Source: Oscheius onirici | Taxonomy: Eukaryota; Nematoda; Chromadorea; Rhabditida; Rhabditidae | NCBI GenBank assembly: GCA_932521025.1 | Contig: OW051471.1 | Coordinates: 7,564,001-7,628,000, forward strand | Direction of reading: 5' to 3' | Length of the DNA stretch: 64,000 bases | In this document: piece after piece, positions 28,003 to 37,357 of the stretch | How the letters are laid out: the number at the start of each line of letters is the position of its first letter | Numbering within the stretch: the stretch's first letter is position 1 | Notes under the pieces: generated by a model | What the model was told of the DNA's origin: nothing | The model's input: the letters and a program-made list of their open reading frames with translations, nothing else | Databases searched by the model: none | Program-made: the position numbers and the translations under genes

Positions 28003-30000
28003 TTAGAGAAGAATGTACAAGGTGACGAGAGTGGAAAGAAGAAGATGCACAGAGTCTGAAAAGATTTATTTGTTAGTTTGTGTGGAAACACTCACCTGCA
28101 CTCATGACGACGTCTTCCATTCTGGTCGTTTTGGGATGCGGACGCGGGAAGATGTACTGCTCTTCGGGAGAGTGCATCTCTTCCAGTTTCTCTGTGATAA
28201 ATTCGTAGCTGATCGGAATAGGTTCGGCGTGTTCCTTGTTTTTGTCAAACTTGTAAGACTTTCGCAACTTTTCGTTGAGGTCTTTGCCTGAAACATTTTG
28301 ACTTTAAGTTAATTTTGTTTGCTTCTTGTCACAAAAAACTTATAAACAAAAAGACTTTATTTTTTAATATAAAACTTTTGAAAAAAAAAAAGTTAAAGTT
28401 TTTAGATACCGAATAAACTTCTACACAAGCAATGGGACGTAGCCGAAGCAACAGCAGATCGAAGGGAACCACGAATCCGGACTACAGTGTGGAAGAGGAC
28501 AAATTCGGTCGGCTGGTGAACAAGGAGAAGAGACTGATCTGGCCATCGAAGAAGCATCTTTCGACTAAGGACTTTAAGCAGTTTCTGAGCACAGCTCCGG
28601 CAGTCGGAGAGAAGGAAGAGTATCCCGACTCGAGCAGTGAGAAGTTTCCCAAGTCCGAGTCGTGTCTGACATTCCACGAGAAATACAACTACGGCAAGGA
28701 GGACGACGACGTGTTCATCGGTGCTGCCACTCCGGAAGAAGCCAGTAAGAAAGTTCCCGAACGGACCAACTTTTGCATCTACTACCGTCTCGGAGACACT
28801 CTGCAGACGGAGCTTCCTCTTCATGGCCTACCAGAGGAGCAACGGAGAGATGATGCACTTCCCGGTCATCAGAACCAGCTACCGTCGAGGCGACAACCTC
28901 CACAGCGAGTTCTACTGGCATGTGGAATCCGGTCTAGAGGAACGCAATCGCCAGTTCAGCAGTCTCGCCGCTCTCGTCAGGCACTACGATATCTTCGTCT
29001 ACTCTGATCCAGTCAGTGAGCAGATCGAATCTTTTCCTTTCTTCAGCTAAACTCGGTGCAGAAAAATATATCCGTTTGGTCAGGTTTCCTAGTTTGTTTC
29101 ATTTTGTCACCGTTCGCTAGAAAAAATGGGAATAACTGACTGATAGAGGGGTGAACATTCTTCTTCCAGAGAATTTCGTTGTTCTCCTCTATCAAATAGA
29201 GTGTTCCATCAGCTAGACCCTTCGATTCCAGTTCCAACCCGCTCAGTACTCCTTCCAGGGGCAGCTGTAAAGTAGTACAGTCAGTGCAAAAGATAAGCTA
29301 GCTTGCCGTTTCATGAAGTTCGAGGCTGACCGCCAGACGCATGTTTTTGCTGAGGCAAAGACCGAATCGTTGAGACTTGATCCCATCCATAGGACCAGTG
29401 GATGTACTAATGTAGTAGACAGTCTCTTCCTTTGCACTCTTTAGAGGTTTCAGTGGAACGTTGAAAGACTTGTGCTGGCCATCACAACTGCCAACAAGTT
29501 CCGATCCATCCAGCAGAGTACATCTCTCGAAACTCTCCTGTGAGACTTGATAGACGAGAGAAAACTCGCGACTCCTCCGCTTCGGACAATGAAACTTTAC
29601 GTAATCCCTAGCAGAGGCGGCAATCTCGTAATATCCGGGCGAGTCGATTGCTCCCTCAAAGGTGTCGAATCTAAAAATAACTATATTTCTCACTCGATCA
29701 CACAAAACTGTAAACAGGTTTTGAATCACTCCCAGTGGAGCTAGGAAAACAACGACCGTCTGTTATCATGGCGGAAACGTGACCTCATAAAGTGATTCGT
29801 TCAGAGAAGTGCCTATCAGAAAACTGCAAAGCAAACGTTTTTTGCCGATCACCGGACAAACTACAAAAACAGGAGATAGCTCACGTTTTGTTAGTAAACT
29901 TGACTTACAGAGTATTGGAAGAGTTCCAGTAGACGTGATGAGTGAGCGAGGCATCAGCTGAAAGAATTCCAAGAGTCCACAAGAGGAAGAGCACCCTCAT
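28003..30000 (-). CDS. Ephrin, predicted GPI-anchored
   Basis: Exon 1 (30000 to about 29910) encodes a signal peptide, RVLFLLWTLGILSADASLTH, followed by HHVYWNSSNTL, the hallmark first strand of the ephrin receptor-binding domain. Exon 2 (29670-29307) gives YVKFHCP, SFERCTLLDG, TVYYISTSTG and FGLCLSKNMRLAVSLE, with the four conserved Cys. The next exon follows a 42-nt GC-AG intron (29265-29306). A long intron (about 28291-29145) then leads to exons ending in VHLLLSTLVTLYILL at 28003, a hydrophobic C-terminus without a cytosolic tail, as expected for GPI addition. Ephrins bind VAB-1 Eph receptor in epidermal morphogenesis and axon guidance. Which of the four worm ephrins it is cannot be told. 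Confidence 0.9.
28432..29050 (+). CDS. Intronless SH2-like gene nested in ephrin intron
   Basis: An ATG at 28432 opens a frame with a basic Ser/Arg N-terminus (MGRSRSNSRSKGTTN), then FIGAATPEEASKK and TNFCIYYRLGD. The continuing similarity then moves to the +1 frame (FLFMAYQRSNGEMMHFPVI, FYWHVESGLEERNRQFSSLA, ALVRHYDIFVYSDP) and stops at 29050. The F-x-SL-x-x-LV-x-HY pattern is SH2-like; a classical FLVRES arginine is not at the expected place. The frame change near 28815 needs either a one-base indel or an unrecognised splice. It lies wholly within, and opposite to, an ephrin intron and has no introns of its own, suggesting a retrocopy. It could be a young gene with a sequencing error or a fresh pseudogene. 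Confidence 0.6.
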
Positions 30001-31816
30001 CCTAAATATAGTTTTTGGAAAACTTGGAATCAAAACGTAAAAGATTACAAATGATATAGAAGAAACGGTAGCCGGCTCATTGGGAAGCAATCTTTGACAG
30101 CTTGGGGTCTGATTAGCGGATTAGTTGCAAAAAACGGTTCTCCGTATCGAAGAGAAAGAACGGCTGGTCGAGAAAACCACGAAACTGTGTTTGCTTGAGC
30201 AGAATGTTGACACGCTTCAAATGTTGCCATTTGACAGAAGGGAGATCAAGGAACTAACTGAGGTACAAGGTGCATTGGTAAAAGACCGCCGTGATAGTGG
30301 TTGCGGCTCTTTGGCGCATCAATTTACGGCGCCATATAGCTGTATCTTGGTGCTCTTTAAGGCAGCAGTCTTTTCTTCGTGAAAGATAAAATGAAGAGTG
30401 AAAGTCACAGGATCAACAGTTTCTTTTCGCTCAATGGAGTTCGTAAAGGAGAAAAAGGTCTGGAAAGGTCTCTCGAGAATATAAAAGTTTGATCGTCATC
30501 GCACGGAAGAACGAGTCATCTTTCGTTGGATGAGCAAGAGAGAAAGACGAGAGCATTGACGATCACAATCATTCGAAAAGAAAAGGGAGAAATGTCCTGT
30601 GAAAAAAAGGACAGTCCGGCACGGAAAGAGATGTTTCATCCTGGGCGACCTGGGCAACAAAGACCGACGGTCGCATTCCCATGCCAAATAACACGTGCGA
30701 AAAAAGTTTGAATGAAGAAAGGTCTGTGGGAGGAGACAATTTTTGTTTATAACAAGGATCCGGAAAGAAGCGAGTGGGCGGAAAACAGACTTTCGTTAGA
30801 GCGTAGTCATTTTCGGAAATAGCCTTCGCTGTAAAAATGTGACTCAGGTTATTGTGCGACACGAATAGTTACGAAGGTGAGAAAAGGGAAAAGATTGGAA
30901 TGTGGGAAAACGACATGGGAACACTCTAATGAGAAGAAATGAGCACATTTCTGCGTTAAGCAGTCAATGCTGACAGAAGCAGCAAAGAACGGAGGCTAGA
31001 CAGCCTGTATCCGATTAAAGACAATGGGACTCTGTGATGGAATTATCTGCAAGATGAGACGTGACGAAAAATAAATCGGATTATTGCTTTTGGTGTGGTC
31101 ACTGGTCGTCTAACTTTTTCAACTTTTCACGTATTTATACTGTTATCTCAATAATTTGTGGAAGATTAGGAGAAAGATGGACTGCTAGGAATGTGAGGAA
31201 TCTGTTTGTTTGACAGGCTTAGGGCAAGAAAAAGGCAAAACTGACTGCAAATGGGTGATGCGGCGAGGTCTGATAACGGGACTCAGAATGCCGTGTCTAT
31301 CAACAGACCCGTTTCGTGAAAATGGTTATTATAAGAGCTTGGTGGAACGGGAATTCAATTGAAGAAGGACGGGACAAGTTTTTCAATCTAATAGAACCGA
31401 CTGCCGTCTGGAAGCAGATGACCCGAAAAGAACCACATGTGTCAAATGAATAACTGACTCTCAATTGGAGGACCTTGACCCCCAGTTGTCTTTGAAGCAC
31501 GTTCCAGCATTCCTAGCCTTTTTTATGGTTAAGTCGTTTCAATTGAAGTGAACAGCTTTTAAAGAAGGCAATTGTCTAAACGGGCGGCAATTACTTTCAC
31601 ACTCATTTCACTCTGTTTTTGGTGGTCTGTGAGTCCAACTCGCGATTTGTTTGTGTTCTGAATCTGTCCATTTCCAAAAATAGCCCCTTTCTCGATCTTT
31701 TGACATCTGAAAGCAGATCCAATGACACGCTAAACGAACCGTGAAGTAGCGAGTCGAAAAAATCGCCTTGCTTCCGGAATCAGGAGCCCATTCCCATTGA
31801 GAACATACCTTTGCAG
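30001..31816. other. Intergenic between ephrin and the peptide gene
   Basis: About 1.8 kb. No exon with family resemblance and no clear repeat. It is bounded by two outward-facing starts (ephrin minus, peptide plus), so it should hold both promoters. Confidence 0.5.
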
Positions 31817-32086
31817 ATGTTTCTCCTCATCCTGCTTGGTCTCTTTCTTGTCAACTCTGCCCTGTCAGCCTACGTACTTCCTGGCCATCTACTCGACTAC
31901 GCTTTATCCCAGCAGGTGAGAACACCTATAAAACTAAACAGAACATCCAGGCAGGGAAAAGACATCCCGGACTGACGTGGACGGCCAGAGCTCGGCTGAG
32001 CAAATGGGTAAGTAGGGATCTGCAGTGCAAAAAAACTATTTCAGACTCATCCGTCAGTCTTGACTGAATGGCCAGCTACGCAGTGA
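31817..32086 (+). CDS. Small secreted peptide precursor with a GKR site
   Basis: Three short exons joined by introns of about 35 and 38 nt give a protein of 65 residues. Exon 1 is a signal peptide, MFLLILLGLFLVNSALSA, then YVLPGHLLDYALSQQ. Exon 2 begins AGKRHPGLTWTARARLSKW, and exon 3 ends THPSVLTEWPATQ with TGA at 32084. Both donors are consensus (gtgaga, gtaagt) and both acceptors end in cag. The start ATG directly follows cctttgcag, a possible trans-splice acceptor. AGKR is the standard form of a dibasic cleavage plus amidation signal, so a neuropeptide-like precursor is plausible. The family is not recognised, and a simple secreted protein remains possible. Confidence 0.65.
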
Positions 32087-32514
32087 TAACCAGAATAAAG
32101 TTTCAATGATGTTGTACTTTTTATATATGAACAAGATCAGCAACGCCCTTTCAGGGCTAAAGTTAGAGATTCTCTGACCTCGCCTAGTACTTCGCTCTGT
32201 CGCGGAGCCACTGTCCTAGATTCCAGTTCATGCTTCCCTTGTCGCTCCGTTTCCTTCAAGCTTTTTCCAAGACAGACGCAATGCCTGATTTCAAAAAGTG
32301 CTTTTTGCATACGCTTTCCCTTCTGTCTTTTGTATGATTCTCTTGTCTAACATGTTCCCATTACAACTGTTCGGCTTTCATCAGCTGTTTATGGCTGCAC
32401 GCATTTTTTGACTCACGAGCAGGAACTGAAAAATCTCCAAATTTGAATTTTACCTTTCTTTTATCATCAGTAGTTCAATTCTCTCTCCATTTAAAATGTT
32501 AATATCCGATCAGA
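32087..32514. other. Intergenic, nothing recognised
   Basis: Polyadenylation-like sequence (cagaataaagtttc) sits just after the peptide gene stop. The rest is AT-rich and leads to the next start. Confidence 0.5.
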
Positions 32515-35187
32515 ATGTCATCTCACCAGCTCCGTGGGGACAAACTGCTGAAGCCGTTGGAACAGCTCATAGAAGACAATCTTAACATCAAGGAGACCAA
32601 TAGAGAACGCGAATTCCGCGAACATAAGTTAGTAGAATGTACCTTTTACCATTTCTCGTGTTTCAGTACTGCACCCGACGAGCCTCATCAGATCGTCAAT
32701 GGAACTGTCATTCAACCAGAGCCGAGTCAGGTCGAGTTGGATTTGAAGGTTTGAATTGATGCTAGAAAATAAACTTATATTTTCCAGGAACTAGAGCGGA
32801 AAAGTTATGAGATAATGTCCCGATTGGAGGAGTCAGACGAAGTTCTCGAGGCTCTACAGGCCGAACATTCAGAAAGTAAGATTTTCAGTTTCAGTTCAAA
32901 TCAGTGTTAGACACACTGATTGAAAGGTTCTCCAAAAGTCTTACATGGAAATATTTCAGGGTCTCGGCATCTGCTTCCAGCATTGAGCGAGTTCGGACGA
33001 CATAGATATCGAAAAGCCATCCGAATGAGTGAACGGCACTGCGGAACACGCGAAGAAGCCATCTGGGAATATTTAAACAAAGAATGGAAACATCGAATGG
33101 TTTGTGTTAAATCTTGAAAGCATATTTTTGGAATTTGTAGAATGAAGGGTGGTTCAGCCCTTCTTTCGACTTCCGGCATCTTTCGGAAGAACAGAAGAAG
33201 CATATTTTCCGTACCAGTCCAGCTGTTCGATTTGTCGAACAGGACGACGCATTCAAGCTGTACAATTTCTTGGAATCGCAGTGTCCCTACTACACTAACG
33301 CTCCGGAAAAGGATGATGTCGAAAAGTGCCCATGTTTAAATCTGCCCTGGGAGAGGAAAATAAGTTCCTGTGGAAGAGGGAACTTGCTCCATTTCGTCGC
33401 AGCGAACCATCGTCACGAGGTTTGTTTTTTGTCAAACCTATTTTTAATGGGAGCATATATTTGGATTTTAATTTCTGTCGTTTCAGTTCCTACAAAGACT
33501 TTATGACATGACCGGGGACAATGAACATTTTAAAAAAGTGATTGTTCGGTGGTTATGCTCAGATGTCGACATATTGTCAGAAGCCATGTTTCGCGGTAAA
33601 AATATTGTTTTCAACCAACCCAGTTCTAGACATCAACCATAAATCGGAAGGCGAGAGAGAAGCCCAAAATGAAACCATTGAAAAGTTGTGTAGGGTCTTT
33701 CGCGAGATCCCTGACATCTCGGTTAAGCACAAAACCGACTTCCAGAAAAGCTTCAACTACGTATAAACTACCTAATCTTCCTAATCGTTATAATTTTCAG
33801 CAAACCTTTTTGTCGTATCTGACAGCAAACCAAGATTGGCAGACTATTAAGAATGTTTTCAATACAAAATTGAAATTCAATGAACCCGCCCATCGGGATC
33901 TGATCGGCCAATTCCTGGTCGACCTCGTCTACACAAGTAAGCACAAACTGACCGGAGTTAATAGAAACTACATTTAAGGAGATTCGACAAGCATTCAAAC
34001 CACTTTGTCCGATATTTTTGAGCCTTGGGCAATGATGGCTGGAAATCAGCCTCTGGATCACAGTAAAGTTCTAGCTCTCTTGTTTCCAAAGGCAGAATGG
34101 AAAAGCGAACCGGAAACGTGCCTTCATGCGGCAGTCAGAGTCGGCGACCTTGAGATAGTCAGTCTTTAAGTACTTTTATAATTCTTACTCAATTCCACCA
34201 TTTTTGAACATATTCTTCCTAGTCCAAGCACACTATTTCAGTTTTCAGCGATCTTCGATTCGGTTCAGAAGGTTTTCGCGATGTTCGGATTTGATGTAGA
34301 CATACAAAATGCTATTAACATTGAAGGTCAAAACGCTCTTGAAATGGCCATCGCTCATGGTCAAAGAGATATCGCCAATATCCTCTGGAATCATGTTCCT
34401 ATGGCCCAGAACTACAAAATCGCCAGCGAGTTCTTCGCTCTAATGGAAGGAGAGGGGTGAGTCAGACTTTTGCTCCATCAAGTAGCTGTTTCAGTGATGT
34501 TGAACGAATCCTCAATCAGTTCCGAAAAGGAGTTACGAGTCGATTCGATCCCAATGCCGACGCTCAGTCCCGGAGATTGAAGGCCTACGGTCGGACCCCA
34601 ATGCTCACTGCTTTGGTGGTTCTCGAAGAATTCGAACTGGCGTACGAAGTTCTAGATTTTTATGGAAGAATTCCGAGCGATCAAGTGAGTCAATTCTAGT
34701 TCTTTTTTTAATTTTATACAAAGTTATGAGTAACAAAACAAATTTTATAGTAGTTGAGTATAAAAACATTTTAAGCGAGACCAGTACATTGTTGCTGATC
34801 TAGACGGATCTTTGGAGCACTTTCCTCGTCGCCTCCGAAACGACCAGCACGAGAATGAAGAAGAATTCGCTCAGAAGAGACTGGACATGTTCGCATGTCT
34901 TCTGGCTGCCGGAGCCAAGTATCCTGTAAGTGTCAGTCTCTTTTGAAGTTATTCCAAATTTTTCAGGGTCTGGAGTCTGGTACGGAGATCCTCAGAGACC
35001 CGAGCACATCCCAAGATCTTGTGCTTTTCTATGACGCCTTCGTGAAGGTGATTGGTTCATCGTCTTATCAAACGTGTAATTTCAGAACAAGGAGGAGGCC
35101 GATCGACGAGATGCCACTCTCCCCGACATAATCGTCCCCTTTTACAAAGCTGCCTTCAACATCAGAAAGGGTTTTTATTCTGACTAA
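32515..35187 (+). CDS. Large unrecognised protein, ankyrin-like helices
   Basis: About 14 exons join in frame from MSSHQLRGDKLLKPLEQL to RKGFYSD and TAA at 35185. Early exons look helical or coiled-coil (ELERKSYEIMSRLEESDEVL). GNLLHFVAANHRHEFLQRLY (33380-33500), ETCLHAAVRVGDLEI (34110-34155) and GQNALEMAIAHGQRDIANIL (34327-34390) look like degenerate ankyrin repeats spaced far apart. A further one is RTPMLTALVVLEEFELAYEV (34590-34650). No signal peptide or membrane helix is visible. I do not recognise the family; a cytosolic scaffold built of ankyrin-like helical pairs is the most I can infer. Confidence 0.72.
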
Positions 35188-35425
35188 CCAGTTGTCTTTC
35201 AGTCGCACATTCCAATGTAACCGGGTTTCTTGCACAATAAACCAGTGATTTCTTCAGTCAATTGCTAATTCGAAAAGAAAGTAACGATAGTAATGCAGAC
35301 TTCCCATTTCCCACTACAACTTTCTCTGACATCGTCTTGCATATTCCGCTGGAAATGTGTCTCCATACTCGTCTCTTGAATTCCAGCTATTACACTTTCT
35401 TCCTTTTGCAGATTCGAACGTCGAT

Positions 35426-36091
35426 ATGAGACCTTTTACTGCTGCTCGCCGCCGACAAAGCTGCTTCGAAAAGAGTCTCCAGGCCGATTACACTCTGTTC
35501 GATTCAGTCAATCTGAAAGAGTTTCTAGAAGTAGTGAGTTCTGTTCAGATCTAAATGCGCTTCTTTCTAGACTGGGAGAAGCGATAGTTCCGAGTCCGCG
35601 TGTGAGTCGATGCTAGGGACGACTCTTAAAATTTCCTACAATGATGTAACCGATCAGTGGACATTCAAATATTCGTTGGGTCTCGGTCTCACCATCGTAT
35701 TTCGCCCCCACATCCCACAATCACACATGTCGTGGTATGGTCATGACGTAGTTCTTTTCATTTACGAAAGAAAACTGTTATTTAGGTGATGTCATCATTC
35801 GAAGTACGAGATAACTACTGGTTAGAAGATGAGCGGTGCTTTGAGGGACCGATCACAGCCAACACTGATTGGCGTCTTTCTGACTCGGGTGAAATTCTCA
35901 TCATCACAACTCGTTGGGAGACAATTTCGAACGAGACGAGGGAAGACAAGAAGAATGTTTGCATCCGTTACTACAAACGCAAGCGACATCTAGAAGATAT
36001 GCCGCCTATTCAAAACAAGCGATTGCCTGCGAAGCGGTTTCAATTCCGAGCACGATCGTCGTCCTCACCTTCCCGGGAGTCTGAATCCTAA
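35426..36091 (+). CDS. Fatty-acid-binding-protein-like (LBP-like)
   Basis: The start at 35426 lies 17 nt after an ttttgcag acceptor. Exon 1 gives ADYTLFDSVNLKEFLE, resembling the FABP helix-loop opening. Exon 2 gives LKISYNDVTDQWTFKYSLG. Exon 3, after a 38-nt intron at about 35749-35786, gives RWETISNETREDKKNVCIRY, a pattern close to the final two FABP strands and the lipid carboxylate-binding R-x-Y. A basic, Ser-rich C-terminal extension follows (KRKRHLEDMPPIQNKRLPAK), unusual for the family. FABPs carry fatty acids or retinoids; a nuclear role is conceivable from the basic tail. The family call is by pattern only. Confidence 0.5.
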
Positions 36092-36352
36092 ACCGCGATT
36101 ACCTTTTCAATATACTCTCTTATTATACTCGTTGTAATACCACCAATAAACCGGACAAACTTGAAAATTGTTGCACCTGGGAGAGGTTAGAGATACGTAC
36201 GGATGATTATAGGATGACCTAGATGCCGTCCTTTAAACTCGCAACTTCTTCTTGTTCTCACAGATCAACAATCAATAGTCTCTCCTTATTTTGGCACGTG
36301 GTTCTTATCAGCTCTTTACCGCATTTTCCCACTTTCTTCCAATTTGATTGAC

Positions 36353-36918
36353 ATGTGGAAAATACAAGAAATGAGCGACAATTTGGCCCAAAGTGTGGTC
36401 AAAAAGGTTTGATCGCCGCTTCACCAACTGAAGACAACTTTTAGCTTGAGCAGCAGCCAGTGGTTGTACTATGCAGAACGAGCAAATGGGGGAAAATGAT
36501 GGCTGAAAAATGTCATCAAGGAGTTTTGGATAATTACATTCTTTTGATTCATTTGGTCAAGAAAAGGGATTATTTACAGTCACAGAGGAAATATGTGAGT
36601 TCAATGAAGTCGTGACAAACTGATTTGTTCAGAAAGACCATGTGGAAACAAGAATTCGACAACTGATAGGATACATGAAACGAAGCAGGATCTTTCCAAT
36701 AGAACTGCAAGTTTCCTTTTTTTCAATTAATTCGCTGTAAGTATAGAATTGTTATTTCTTTTAGGCCCCCACGTAAACAAGGAATACGCAAGGTATCCTT
36801 TGTCGACTGTCAAGTCGAATCCAAAAGAAGTGTCTCTGAAGACGATGACGACAAGGAAAATGTTATAAGCTTATTCGAACAAGTCAGTACTGATGAAGAA
36901 TTTGTAGATAAAAAGTAA
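36353..36918 (+). CDS. Small unrecognised protein with a KEN motif
   Basis: Four exons give about 150 residues, starting MWKIQEMSDNLAQSVVKK and ending SLFEQVSTDEEFVDKK. The middle is helical and basic (KKRDYLQSQRKYKDHVETRI, QLIGYMKRSRIF). The last exon holds RKQGIRKVSFVDC and DDDDKENVISLFE. KEN preceded by acidic residues resembles an APC/C degron, so a cell-cycle-degraded nuclear protein is possible but unproven. The third intron uses a strong gtaagt donor at about 36737. It lies 261 bp after the FABP-like gene on the same strand. Confidence 0.55.
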
Positions 36919-37357
36919 AGTATTCCCTATACTGTTTCTGCAAGCAGCCGACTACAGGCTACAGCAGTAGAACACGGTTACAGTGTGCCTACAGTAATAT
37001 ATTGCCGCGCAGCTCGCAGCAAGCGTGTCTAACCCGGGCCAGTTTGCCCCGTCGCCACTCTTGTTATTACCTGAAATACACTATTTTGCAAAACCTTTCT
37101 AACTTTTTTAAACTACGCTGTTTTCCTTATCGCCACCCATATTAGGAAACAGCACGATTTTAAAAACTGACTCACAGGAACATGAGTCTTTGGCACTCCC
37201 CACTGAAGATTCTTTTTGATAGGAAGCTGGCTTATCACTACTATTGTGAGGTCCCGGCTAAAGAAACGCGGTCCACGACATCCATCTTTGCGTTTCCAGA
37301 TCAATCGAACAATTTAAGCGGAATAAAGGAACAAGTGAACAATACAGTCAGTATGTT
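36919..37357. other. Intergenic, convergent gene ends
   Basis: Contains a short run with ctacag-type repeats (36953-36995), reminiscent of simple dispersed repeats in Caenorhabditis. No coding evidence. Confidence 0.45.
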
